The notes under the pieces were generated by a model. That model saw only the letters and a program-made list of their open reading frames with translations, was not told the DNA's origin and ran no database searches. Both the position numbers and the translations under genes were made by a program. DNA of 64,000 nt from CAXBNB01 sp965267535. Its GTDB lineage: Bacteria; Bacteroidota; Bacteroidia; Cytophagales; Cyclobacteriaceae. Shown here piece by piece: positions 52,044 to 60,695 of the stretch. Positions within the stretch are counted from its first letter, which is position 1; each line of letters starts with the position of its first letter. Where the stretch lies: the NCBI GenBank assembly GCA_965267535.1, contig OZ254082.1, forward strand, positions 186,001 through 250,000. The letters are read 5' to 3'.

Positions 52044-53117
52044 ATGGGGATTATTTCTCACTTTTGGCAAAGTTGTTTGTTTTTTTTAGTCCTTTCAATA
52101 CTTAAGCCGAACATTAGTTTAACTCAGAATTTGGTACTAAACCCAGGTTTTGAACAACACGAAGTGTGTCCAAAAACCTTCACTATAAAGCATAGAAGTA
52201 AAATAGTTACACATTGGTTTTCTCCTTCTAAAGGAACTCCTGACTATTATAATAAGTGTTCAAGTGGTATTTCTGGAGTACCAAAAAATTGGTCTGGGGA
52301 TAGTCAACCCGTAAGAGGGGAAGGGTATATTGGAATGTATTTATGGAAGAAAAGTGGTTTTAGAGAGTATATTCAGGGATATTTCACACAACCTCTAGAA
52401 AAGGGAATAACCTATAAAATAATTATACATGTCTCACAAGTCTTAAATGCACATTATCAAATTGGAAATATTGATTTGCTTGTTACAAAAGATTCGACAT
52501 TTAATTTTTCAAATGATTATATATTGATTCCGGATACGGTGTATTTATCATCAAAATTGCCATTTAATTCTATTCAGGATTGGGAAACAATAGAGTGGGA
52601 ATACCAAGCTGTTGGAGGAGAAATTTCTATGGTTATTGGCAATTATAAATCACAAGGGGAGACTAGTTTGAAGGTATCTCAAATGAGATTGAAAGAAGAA
52701 CCGATGCTAGATAGTAGTGCGTACGTTTTGATTGATGAGGTATCGGTTACAAAGGAAGAAGATGCAACAATACCTTTTGTCCAACGAGTTGTTTTATCAG
52801 ACGTAAATTTTGAATTTAATAAGCATGATTTGTCTGTTTATGGAGTTGAACTCTTAAACTCTGTAATTCAGAATGTCAAAAAATCATATACATTAAAGGT
52901 TATTGGTCACACAGATAGTGTTGGAGATGCAGAATACAACTTGTCTCTTGGATACCTAAGGGCAAAAAGTGTGAAAGATTATCTAGTTGACAATGGGGTT
53001 ACAAACTCTATAGAGTTACTAAGTGAAGGTGAACAAAAACCAATTGATTCGAATGCAACAGAGCAAGGAAGAAAAAAGAACCGAAGAGTGGAGTTGATAT
53101 TCAGTAACGTAGAGTAA
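52044..53117 (+). CDS. OmpA-family outer-membrane protein (AT-rich insert)
   Basis: 357 residues from the ATG at 52044, which gives a signal peptide ending ISLTQ; an upstream in-frame ATG at 51963 would add 27 residues. A beta-sandwich domain (NLVLNPGFEQHEVCPKTF) is followed by an OmpA peptidoglycan-binding domain with VNFEFNKHDLS, VIGHTDSVGDAEYNLSLG, LRAKSVKDYL and NRRVEL. It anchors the outer membrane to the wall. The codon use is AT-rich and unlike purK and rmuC on either side, and the gene sits between 33-bp direct repeats, so it is probably a recent insertion. Confidence 0.87.
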   Translation: MGIISHFWQSCLFFLVLSILKPNISLTQNLVLNPGFEQHEVCPKTFTIKHRSKIVTHWFSPSKGTPDYYNKCSSGISGVPKNWSGDSQPVRGEGYIGMYLWKKSGFREYIQGYFTQPLEKGITYKIIIHVSQVLNAHYQIGNIDLLVTKDSTFNFSNDYILIPDTVYLSSKLPFNSIQDWETIEWEYQAVGGEISMVIGNYKSQGETSLKVSQMRLKEEPMLDSSAYVLIDEVSVTKEEDATIPFVQRVVLSDVNFEFNKHDLSVYGVELLNSVIQNVKKSYTLKVIGHTDSVGDAEYNLSLGYLRAKSVKDYLVDNGVTNSIELLSEGEQKPIDSNATEQGRKKNRRVELIFSNVE

Positions 53118-53132
53118 CTGATTACGCAGAAA

Positions 53133-53570
53133 CTATCCACCCCTCACACTGGTGTGATCTGATACGATAAGCCATTGGTTGTCTATCTTTTTCCACAGCA
53201 GGGTAAAAATACCACCTATATCTCCCATGTCTCGAGCCAGGTCCCACTTGCCCACCATTTGGTAAGCGTCATCGCTAATGCGGTTCAGGTGCAAAACGCC
53301 AAATGTAAGGCGCCCCATACTGGCCCGGTCGGGGTAGCGGCGCTTATAGCCTTCATAGGTGTTGGTATAGCCGTAGGTAATACCCCCGGCACCAATAAAC
53401 TGCAATGAGTCAGATGGCCAGTAGGCCGTCATAAAAGCATCAATGTCGCCCCTGTTCCAGGCATCCTGCTGGTCGAAGAGCAGCCGGGAAATGGTTTCTT
53501 CGTTGTGAGGAGTTGGCTGGCACGCCAGCAGTAGCCCTGCGGCCAATAGGGTGTATATATACTTTTTCAT
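53133..53570 (-). CDS. DUF4440/SnoaL-like lipoprotein
   Basis: 145 residues. Lipobox AAGLLLAC gives an anchored lipoprotein. The rest is an NTF2-like cone fold: DQQDAWNRGDIDAFMTAYWP, YGYTNTYEGYKRRYPD, KWDLARDMGDIGGIFTLLWKK. These proteins include small-molecule enzymes and binding proteins; no clear catalytic pair is evident. Its last codons (IVSDHTSVRGG) are partly duplicated at 51857. It lies 4 bases downstream of rmuC. Confidence 0.82.
   Translation of the reverse strand: MKKYIYTLLAAGLLLACQPTPHNEETISRLLFDQQDAWNRGDIDAFMTAYWPSDSLQFIGAGGITYGYTNTYEGYKRRYPDRASMGRLTFGVLHLNRISDDAYQMVGKWDLARDMGDIGGIFTLLWKKIDNQWLIVSDHTSVRGG
53138..53170. repeat. 33-bp direct repeat, right copy
   Basis: The native 3' end of the DUF4440-like gene, repeated exactly at 51857-51889. 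The two copies bracket the AT-rich OmpA insert. Confidence 0.8.
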
Positions 53571-53574
53571 GTGT

Positions 53575-54924
53575 TTATTCGGTATCCGGATCAGTTGCTC
53601 TTTCTATTAGTTTTGGGTCTATGTTTTTGGCTGTTTTGGCACCCAGTTTTTTCATTTTTTCAGCTCGGTTGATCAGGTTGCCCCTTCCGTTGTAGAGTTT
53701 TTTGGCAGCCTCTACATATACTTTTTGTGTGGTGTCGAGGTGGCGGCCTACATTTTTCAGGTCTTCGGTAAAGGCCACAAACTTATCGTAGAGGTTGCCG
53801 CCTTCTTTGGCTATTTCTATGGCGTTGCGGTTTTGGTATTCCTGTTTCCAGATACTGGCTATGGTGCGAAGGGTAGCTATAAGTGTAGCAGGACTTACGA
53901 TCACTATATTGCGCGAGTAGGCATCATTAAACAACTCCGAATCGTGCTGTACAGCCAGTGAGAACGCGGGTTCTATCGGTATAAACATCAATACAAAATC
54001 GAGGCTTTCCACACCGTAGAGACTCTGGTAATTTTTTTCACTCAGTCCTTTAATGTGGCTTCTGAGCGATAGCAGGTGTGCTTTGAGGTTAGCTGCTTTG
54101 TCTTCGTCAGATTCTGCATTGACAGCCCGTTCGTAGGCTACCAACGATACTTTCGAGTCTATAATGATGCTTTTGCTGTCGGGGAGCTTTACTACCACAT
54201 CGGGCTGAAACCGTTTGCCTTCTTCGTTGGTTTTAGATTCCTGTACCACGTATTCCCGGCCTTTTTCCAAGCCGGATTTTTCCAGTATGCTTTCCAGAAT
54301 AAACTCTCCCCAGTTGCCCTGTGCTTTGGTGTCCCCTTTCAGGGCTTTGGTAAGGTTTTCGGCCTCTTTGGTGATGCGTTGGTTGAGCTCGCGCAAGCCC
54401 GATATTTGTTCTTTGAGTGCAGAGTTGCGGGCAATGCTTTCTTTGTTGGTTTGCTCTACTTTACGTTCAAATTCGATTATTTTTTCACCCAGTGGTTTTA
54501 GCAGGTCGCCTATGTTTGACCTGTTTTGATCGGTAAATTTTTTACTCTTGTCTTCAAAAATCTCGTTGGCAAGGTTTTTAAACTCTGCCGAAAACTTTTC
54601 CTGCAGTTGGTTTATTTCTTCCTTGTGGGTAGCCAGATTTTCCTGAATATTGCGGTAGTTGGCTTCCAGTCGTGTATTGAGGTTGTTTAGGCGCAGAATT
54701 TCCTCTCGCTCTTTGCGTAGCTCATCCTGCAAAGCCGCATATTCCTGTCTTGTCTGAGTCAGTTTTTCTTTTTCAGACTCTAATCGCAGTTCCAGTTCTT
54801 TGGTGTGCAGTTCGGTTTCTGCGCTATTGTCGCCAGACTCAAACTTTGATTTGGCCATAAACCAGGCAATGCATGCTCCTACGGCTATCCCTGTCAGGAG
54901 GTAAACGAAGTGAAAGATTTCCAT
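53575..54924 (-). CDS. rmuC: DNA recombination protein RmuC
   Basis: 449 residues from the ATG at 54924; the open frame extends upstream without a better start. One N-terminal membrane helix (FVYLLTGIAVGACIAWFMA), a coiled coil of about 150 residues, then the RmuC nuclease-like domain (QGNWGEFILESILEKSGLEK, QPDVVVKLPDSKSIIIDSKV). RmuC limits recombination at inverted repeats. The fold is that of restriction endonuclease-like nucleases. Confidence 0.93.
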   Translation of the reverse strand: MEIFHFVYLLTGIAVGACIAWFMAKSKFESGDNSAETELHTKELELRLESEKEKLTQTRQEYAALQDELRKEREEILRLNNLNTRLEANYRNIQENLATHKEEINQLQEKFSAEFKNLANEIFEDKSKKFTDQNRSNIGDLLKPLGEKIIEFERKVEQTNKESIARNSALKEQISGLRELNQRITKEAENLTKALKGDTKAQGNWGEFILESILEKSGLEKGREYVVQESKTNEEGKRFQPDVVVKLPDSKSIIIDSKVSLVAYERAVNAESDEDKAANLKAHLLSLRSHIKGLSEKNYQSLYGVESLDFVLMFIPIEPAFSLAVQHDSELFNDAYSRNIVIVSPATLIATLRTIASIWKQEYQNRNAIEIAKEGGNLYDKFVAFTEDLKNVGRHLDTTQKVYVEAAKKLYNGRGNLINRAEKMKKLGAKTAKNIDPKLIERATDPDTE

Positions 54925-54939
54925 AAAATTGAGATTTTG

Positions 54940-54948
54940 GCAAATGTA
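54940..54948 (-). promoter_or_regulatory. rmuC -7 element (TACATTTGC)
   Basis: On the minus strand 54948-54940 reads TACATTTGC, a perfect TAnnTTTGC, 15 bases upstream of the ATG. Confidence 0.45.
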
Positions 54949-55088
54949 AAAATTCCTCTGCGGATAGTGGATAAAAGTGCAGAATAGTCGAGTGATTTTA
55001 GGATAAACCTTTTTCAAACCCGCCAGTAGAAAGGGCTTTTACCAATTAGTTTGACATATTTGTACAAGGACGATCAAACGAAAGAATA

Positions 55089-55394
55089 TTGGAAGCAAAA
55101 ATTGATAATTATTCGGGATGGGTATCGGATTGCAACCCACAGACATTGAAGTCAGACTTTGAAGAAATGCTCGTCAAATCGGGCTTTGGAATTATCAATT
55201 TCATAGAACATCACTTTACGCCACAGGGCTATACCGGTTTGTGGCTGATCTCGGAGAGTCATTTTGCTATTCATACATTTCCGGAAGAAAGTAAAACCTA
55301 TATAGAGTTGAGCAGCTGCAACCGCGAGATGTATGATCGGTTTATGCTCAATCTATCCTTGTACCGTCAGCAAAAAGAAGGAGCGCTGCTTTGA
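55089..55394 (+). CDS. S-adenosylmethionine decarboxylase-like protein (SpeD family)
   Basis: 101 residues, TTG start at 55089; no ATG is available. The class 1b AdoMetDC signature is present: LISESHFAIHTFPEE with the Ser that becomes the pyruvoyl group, and the Cys of ELSSCN. Family enzymes self-cleave and decarboxylate SAM to supply the aminopropyl donor. Its stop overlaps the start of the SpeE-like gene by one base, so donor and transfer enzymes are coupled. Confidence 0.82.
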   Translation: MEAKIDNYSGWVSDCNPQTLKSDFEEMLVKSGFGIINFIEHHFTPQGYTGLWLISESHFAIHTFPEESKTYIELSSCNREMYDRFMLNLSLYRQQKEGALL

Positions 55395-56821
55395 TGCCCG
55401 TACGTTTATACCGGATAGTACACCTCGTGTCTGGCCTTTTGGCTGGCGGATTATGGTTGCTTTTTGTCAGGTTTTTGCATCGGTACTTCAGTGCCGGTAC
55501 ATTAGATGACGCCCTGTTGGCCCTGCTGGTGCTTGCAGGCTGGGTAGTGGGCAAAAAGGCCGGATCCTGGGTAAAAAAGCCGTGGATGGTGACGTTATCG
55601 CTTGTACTATGCGGTGGTGTTTTGGTCATTCAGGAAATGGTTTTGCTGTACCCTGAAGTGCTGTCACTTTTCATCTACCTGAGCCTGCTGCAATTGGGAA
55701 TGACGGGAGCTGCATACACTCCCAAAGACAATGCATACTGGCGATCTTTTCTGGTTTTTTGCGGATTAGTGGTGGCAGGTGCGGCAATGGTGTATTTGCT
55801 GGGTACGTGGAGTGTGGTAGGTTGTTTGGCTGTAGCGGTGTTTTTTTCTTTTGTTGAAAAAAACACGGGATTGGCGGTGCTTCAGATGCTAATGGTGTCT
55901 GCCGTTACGGTTGTGTCTTTTGCATTTTTTCCTCCATCAAAGGAATACGCCAGCCAGCGCAAATTTCATGACAAGGTGGTATATTCTGCTGAAACACCAT
56001 TTCAGCGTATCGATGTGACAGCCTGGAAAAAACACCGTTGGTTTTATGTGAACGGTATCAACCAATTTAGTTCGCTCGACGAGTGGATGTACTACGAGCC
56101 CATGGTGCACCCTGTGATGCAGCTGGCTAAAGATAGCCGTAGGGTGTTGATATTGGGGGGAGAAAACGGGTTGATTGCCAGAGAGCTGCGCAAATACCCA
56201 CAACTGAGCCAGATAGATATACTACCACTGGATACCGCTTTTTTTACCCTGGCAAAAACTCACCCCGAATTTGTAGATATCAACAGCGGAGCTTTGTCAG
56301 ATAGCAATATACAGTTGGTCTCGGGCGACCCGTTTCGGCATCTTTTTGCCAGCAAAGCAACATACGATGCTATCTTCGTGGATTTACCGGATCCTACTGA
56401 CCTGGAAATCAATCAGTACTATACCCGGGAGTTTTATACACTGTGCCACGATGCACTTAGCCAAAATGGGTACATCGTTACACAAGCAGGGAGCCCCTAC
56501 TACGCTACCAAGGCTTTTTATGCCATAGGGCGCACTCTGGCTGCCGCAGGTTTTGGTGTGTTGCCGCTGCACAATCAGGTACTGACGCTGGGCGAATGGG
56601 GTTGGTCGATAGGCAGTAAGCAGGAAAGCTCCGAAATGCTGAAAGATAAGGCACGCAAGTTAGCGTTTGAGGAAATAGGCACTCGCTGGCTCAATCAGGA
56701 GGCGATGCAGATGATGATGTCTTTTGGCAAGCCTTATGTAATAGCGGATACAATAGAAATCAATAGTTTGAAAAAGCCGGTTATTCATCGCTATTACAGT
56801 GAGGGTACGTGGAGCTTTTGA
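55394..56821 (+). CDS. Membrane-anchored spermidine synthase-like aminopropyltransferase
   Basis: 475 residues. The first about 190 form roughly seven membrane helices; the rest is a spermidine-synthase fold with the substrate segment VNGINQFSSLDEWMYYEPMV, the nucleotide loop ILGGENGLIAREL and the gate-type DLPDPTDLEINQYYT. The glycine loop has GGEN instead of the usual GGGD, so the amine specificity may be altered. Fed by the overlapping SpeD-like enzyme, it probably aminopropylates an unknown amine at the membrane. Confidence 0.8.
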   Translation: MPVRLYRIVHLVSGLLAGGLWLLFVRFLHRYFSAGTLDDALLALLVLAGWVVGKKAGSWVKKPWMVTLSLVLCGGVLVIQEMVLLYPEVLSLFIYLSLLQLGMTGAAYTPKDNAYWRSFLVFCGLVVAGAAMVYLLGTWSVVGCLAVAVFFSFVEKNTGLAVLQMLMVSAVTVVSFAFFPPSKEYASQRKFHDKVVYSAETPFQRIDVTAWKKHRWFYVNGINQFSSLDEWMYYEPMVHPVMQLAKDSRRVLILGGENGLIARELRKYPQLSQIDILPLDTAFFTLAKTHPEFVDINSGALSDSNIQLVSGDPFRHLFASKATYDAIFVDLPDPTDLEINQYYTREFYTLCHDALSQNGYIVTQAGSPYYATKAFYAIGRTLAAAGFGVLPLHNQVLTLGEWGWSIGSKQESSEMLKDKARKLAFEEIGTRWLNQEAMQMMMSFGKPYVIADTIEINSLKKPVIHRYYSEGTWSF

Positions 56822-56905
56822 GCGCTATTTTCGATAGGATAAAGCAAACTGTGAAGAAAGTGAGTGGGCGAAGAAGAGTGATCATAGATTACGACTTATA
56901 AAAGA

Positions 56906-58033
56906 ATGCAACAGACGAGAAACATCTGGCTTTTTAGTAAAAAAACCGATCTGCTGGTGCTGGGAGCGCCGGTTTGGTTGGTATGGCTGGTGTGTTTCAT
57001 GCTGCCCGATACGGTTTTGTATAGAGACGTGCCACTTTGGGTGTGGGTGGTGTTTGTGTTGGGAGTAGATGTGAGCCACGTATGGAGTACACTGTTTCGG
57101 ACTTATCTCGATCGGGATGAGTGGAGCCGTCACAGCAGGCTGCTCATCTGGACGCCCGTTATATGTTTCGCAGTGTTCTTTGTTCTGTCCAGGGCGTCAG
57201 TAGAGCTTTTTTGGACAGTGCTGGCTTATGTAGCGCTGTATCATTTTATTAAGCAGCAGTATGGATTTATGCAGCTTTACCGGGCCCGTTATGGTTTTGT
57301 GTCACTGCTAAAAAAGTTTTCCGACAAGTTGATCATCTACCTGGGTATGCTCTACCCGGTAGCTTACTGGCATTTCAGTAGCGACCGCAATTTTTCATGG
57401 TTTGTGCCGGGTGATTTCTTCAACGTACACCTGTGGTTTACAAATTTGCCCTTTTGGCAGGATAGTTATACGCTGTTGATACCTGTGATCTGTACAACAA
57501 TATACTTTGCATTGCTGGTAGGCTGGCTGGCAGAGGAAGTATGGTTGCATCGAGCCGAGGGGCTTGCTATTCCGCTGGGCAAATGGCTTTGGGTGCTCAC
57601 TACCTGGGGCAATTGGTACCTGGGTATTGTCTTCTTCAACTCTGATCTGGTATTTACCATTACCAACGTGGTGGCTCATGGTGTGCCGTATATGGCATTG
57701 GTTTTTTTCTATGTAAAAGAAAAGCGAGCGCATATAGTACCGGCAATCAAACGGAAATATGTATTTACGGTGGCATTTATGCTGCCTGCAGTATGTGTAT
57801 TGGCGTATGGCGAAGAGTATTTTTGGGATTTGTTGCTCTATCAGGAGCATACCGCATTTTTTGGTACAGTGCTCAGTTATCCTATCGCTGTACTTACCGA
57901 TCCTACCGGGCAGGCATTTGCTTTGTCTTTGCTCACCCTGCCACAGGCTACCCATTATGTTTTGGATGGCTATATCTGGAAGGCCAATGAAAAGAACCCT
58001 CACATAAAAACAATATTGCTGCAACATGGATAG
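56906..58033 (+). CDS. Polytopic membrane protein of the SpeD/SpeE-like cluster
   Basis: 375 residues with about ten hydrophobic helices. Conserved-looking polar residues lie in helices (DVSHVWSTLFRTYLDRDEW, YHFIKQQYGFMQLYRARYG, HGVPYMALVFFYVKEKRAH). Several His in membrane segments suggest a metal or quinone site, but no named family is recognised. It overlaps the FAD oxidoreductase gene by 8 bases and follows the SpeE-like gene, so it belongs to the same operon. Confidence 0.75.
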   Translation: MQQTRNIWLFSKKTDLLVLGAPVWLVWLVCFMLPDTVLYRDVPLWVWVVFVLGVDVSHVWSTLFRTYLDRDEWSRHSRLLIWTPVICFAVFFVLSRASVELFWTVLAYVALYHFIKQQYGFMQLYRARYGFVSLLKKFSDKLIIYLGMLYPVAYWHFSSDRNFSWFVPGDFFNVHLWFTNLPFWQDSYTLLIPVICTTIYFALLVGWLAEEVWLHRAEGLAIPLGKWLWVLTTWGNWYLGIVFFNSDLVFTITNVVAHGVPYMALVFFYVKEKRAHIVPAIKRKYVFTVAFMLPAVCVLAYGEEYFWDLLLYQEHTAFFGTVLSYPIAVLTDPTGQAFALSLLTLPQATHYVLDGYIWKANEKNPHIKTILLQHG

Positions 58034-59540
58034 AAGGAAATTTGTGAAGGCGGCCGCTTTGGCTACAGTGCCCATAATATTGAAGTCGTGTGACTGGCCA
58101 CAGGACAATACTCCCTACAGTGTAGAAGTACTGACCGACGCAGCTACCGGACACCTGGTACGTGAAGCTAACTCCTTCGAGCAGGAAAAGGCAATAGATG
58201 TAGAATACCTGATAGTAGGAGGTGGTGTGGCGGGCATGACGGCTGCATATCAACTGCAGGGGCGTGATTTTTTGCTGTGTGAGCTGTCCGACAGGTTGGG
58301 TGGCTCATCGTCAGCTGTGGAATATCAGGGGATGGGCATTTCGCAGGGAGCACACTACGATTTGTCTTACCCCGAAGGGTACGGTGAAGAAGCGCTGGCA
58401 TTTTTAGAAGATTTGGGTATAGTTGCCTACCAGCCCTGGCGTAGTGCATGGGGGTTTGTAGAGCAGCAACATATCATAGCGCATCGTAGAAAAAACAGGT
58501 GCTATGCGCATGGTGAATTTCGAAAAGACGTGCTGCCGGAGGGTGAAACAAAGGACCGTTTTTTATCTCTCCTGGCCGATTATAAAGGCACGATGCATTT
58601 ACCATCCCGACTGATTGACGGTTCGCTTCGCCACTTAAACGACCTGACTTTTTTCGACTTTCTTAAGAAAAACATAGCCTTGGACGAATCGTTGGTTACG
58701 GGGCTGGACTATCACATGAAGGACGACTATGGGGCGGGCTGCCGGTCGGTATCGGCGCTTGCCGGCATTCATTATTTTATGTGTCGTCCTTATTATACAG
58801 AAGTGGTAGAGCTGTATTCTCCTCCTGAGGGAAATTATCGTTTTATAGCAAATATGGCCAAAAATATCAACCAGGAACAACTGCTTACACAGCATTTAGT
58901 GAGTAGTATACGCGCTGATAAACAGGGTTTTGTGGTAGAGGTTGTAGATGGGAAGCGCAGAAAAAAGAAATCGGTAAAAGCCCGGAAAATAATCTATGCC
59001 GGACAAAAGCATGCTTTGAAATACATCTATCCGGAGGACTATAGACTGTTTGCTCAACAGGAGTCTGCTCCGTGGCTGGTGGTAAATGTGGTGGTGGAAG
59101 GTTTGCTTCCCCAACCGGCATACTGGCAAAACGAGATGCTGACTCACGATAGTTCGTTTATGGGATTTGTCGATTCAGGGTCGCAGCATACGCCCGGTAG
59201 CAATCACCGGGTTTTGACCGCATACTATTGCCTGCCAGCATCGTCGCGTGCTGACCTACTTCGGGTAGAAGCAGACAAAGGCATGTTGGCCAAAGCTACT
59301 CTGGGGCATATCAGTGATTACTTCGGTGAGGATATTACCGGTAAGGTGAAGCAGGTTTTTATAAAAGCGATGGGGCATGCTATGCCTATACCTTCACCGG
59401 GTTATTTGTTTGACGACAAAAACCAGCACAGGTCAAATAAAGCGCTGGTGTATGCAGGCGTAGATAATGCTCGTCTGCCGCTTTTTCTGGAAGCAGTAGA
59501 CAGTGGCCTGGAGGCTGTAAAACTACTGAAAGGCATTTGA
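58026..59540 (+). CDS. Exported FAD-dependent amine-oxidase-like oxidoreductase
   Basis: 504 residues. The N-terminus MDRRKFVKAAALATVPIILK with a following SC looks like a Tat-type or lipoprotein export signal. A dinucleotide-binding motif (YLIVGGGVAGMTAAYQL, 61-77) with LCELSDRLGGSSSA follows, as in the NAD(P)-binding Rossmann/flavin amine oxidase superfamily; a C-terminal FAD segment (ALVYAGVDNARLPLFLEAVD) closes the chain. In the context of SpeD- and SpeE-like genes a polyamine-type substrate is plausible (inference). Confidence 0.8.
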   Translation: MDRRKFVKAAALATVPIILKSCDWPQDNTPYSVEVLTDAATGHLVREANSFEQEKAIDVEYLIVGGGVAGMTAAYQLQGRDFLLCELSDRLGGSSSAVEYQGMGISQGAHYDLSYPEGYGEEALAFLEDLGIVAYQPWRSAWGFVEQQHIIAHRRKNRCYAHGEFRKDVLPEGETKDRFLSLLADYKGTMHLPSRLIDGSLRHLNDLTFFDFLKKNIALDESLVTGLDYHMKDDYGAGCRSVSALAGIHYFMCRPYYTEVVELYSPPEGNYRFIANMAKNINQEQLLTQHLVSSIRADKQGFVVEVVDGKRRKKKSVKARKIIYAGQKHALKYIYPEDYRLFAQQESAPWLVVNVVVEGLLPQPAYWQNEMLTHDSSFMGFVDSGSQHTPGSNHRVLTAYYCLPASSRADLLRVEADKGMLAKATLGHISDYFGEDITGKVKQVFIKAMGHAMPIPSPGYLFDDKNQHRSNKALVYAGVDNARLPLFLEAVDSGLEAVKLLKGI

Positions 59541-59562
59541 GCCGGGTCAGGTTCTGTAGATC

Positions 59563-60084
59563 TTAGTTGCTTTTTTGTGCGACAATATAGCGCGCTGCTG
59601 CCAGCAGATCAGGAGCAACGTGGTTGGCTACCTTATCGTCGTGTCCATCTACCTGTATGGTTTTGAGGCCGAGCTTTATGGCAGGTTGCATATCGCGAAG
59701 CTTGTCGCCCACCATCCAGGATTGCTCAATGGATACATCGTATTTGGCTATGGCTTTTTCAAACATAAGCGAATCGGGCTTGCGAGTGAGAGATTCGGAA
59801 ACCGTAGGGTGATGCGGGCTGTAATAGATTGCATCGATAAGGTGGCCGGTTTGTTCCTGCAGGTAGTCGTGGCAGGTCTGCATGTCTTCCCGTGTGTAAA
59901 TACCCTTAGCTATGCCGGATTGGTTGGTAATTACAATGAGTAAATAACCATTGTCTTTTAGTAGCCGGAGCGCTTCTGCTACTCCATCGAGAATAAAAAA
60001 CTTGTCCAGTGAATAGGCATAGTCCACAAAATCTTTGTTTAACACACCGTCTCTATCCAAAAATACACACTTGTTGTTGCTCAC
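59563..60084 (-). CDS. HAD-IIIA phosphatase, GmhB/HisB-N-like
   Basis: 173 residues. HAD motif I FLDRDGVLN (Asp10 and Asp12), motif II ITNQSG, motif III Lys in RKPDSLMFEKA and motif IV MVGDKLRDMQ. This is the GmhB-type layout (heptose-1,7-bisphosphate phosphatase), but the zinc loop with its Cys ligands is absent: the stretch reads YYSPHHPTVSESLTRKP. A zinc-free GmhB-like or other sugar-phosphate phosphatase is therefore likely. Confidence 0.85.
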   Translation of the reverse strand: MSNNKCVFLDRDGVLNKDFVDYAYSLDKFFILDGVAEALRLLKDNGYLLIVITNQSGIAKGIYTREDMQTCHDYLQEQTGHLIDAIYYSPHHPTVSESLTRKPDSLMFEKAIAKYDVSIEQSWMVGDKLRDMQPAIKLGLKTIQVDGHDDKVANHVAPDLLAAARYIVAQKSN

Positions 60085-60116
60085 CTGTATCTGTTTAGTT
60101 TGTTTTCAATTTTGCT

Positions 60117-60125
60117 GCAAAGCTA
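60117..60125 (-). promoter_or_regulatory. -7 element (TAGCTTTGC) of the HAD phosphatase gene
   Basis: On the minus strand 60125-60117 reads TAGCTTTGC, a perfect TAnnTTTGC, 32 bases upstream of the start codon. Confidence 0.45.
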
Positions 60126-60246
60126 TCATTTTTCACTTCACCGATGTAGCGCTTCGTTCTAAAGAAAGAAAATCCTTGATGCCAATACCTTTCAAATAGC
60201 TAACTTTTATTATTTTGAGCGTCTGATCACAAAACATCCGGGATTT

Positions 60247-60684
60247 ATGGAGTTGCATTCGCCTACAGTATCGATTGACCCTCATACACTCTCTCAGCAA
60301 GCGCTGGATGAGCACCCGGTGTTGTATGAAAAAATAGCCAAATCCTGTGACTTGCCTTTACAAAAAGTACCAGAAGTAGTCGCAGAAGTCATGGCTTTCT
60401 TATCTCTGATAGTAAAGTATAACAAGAAGCTTACTCCTTCGCTCGTAGTGGATCTGGCCTGGCACGAGCTTATCCTGTGCACACGTTATTATCACCAGTT
60501 GTGTATTCGCTATTTTGGGCGCTTTATTCATCACCATCCGGGAGGTAATGAAAAAGAAAACGAACAACAGTATCAGGATACATTAGCGCTCTACAATAAG
60601 GAATATGGTACTCCACCGGAAGCCTATTGGGGATATAATTTTAAGCCCCAGCCAGGTGAGTGTGGGGCATGTGAAAGTTTTTAA
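60247..60684 (+). CDS. GRDP (glycine-rich domain protein)-like small protein
   Basis: 145 residues. The segment LVVDLAWHELILCTRYYHQLC with RYFGRFIHHHPGG matches the D-x-x-W-H ... Y ... C ... G ... H-x-P signature of GRDP/DUF1399-type proteins, also found in plants. The C-terminus ends in CGACESF. Molecular role unknown. It precedes the Ser/Cys-tailed protein by 11 bases, so the two are probably co-expressed. Confidence 0.65.
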   Translation: MELHSPTVSIDPHTLSQQALDEHPVLYEKIAKSCDLPLQKVPEVVAEVMAFLSLIVKYNKKLTPSLVVDLAWHELILCTRYYHQLCIRYFGRFIHHHPGGNEKENEQQYQDTLALYNKEYGTPPEAYWGYNFKPQPGECGACESF

Positions 60685-60695
60685 ACCGATCTAAT

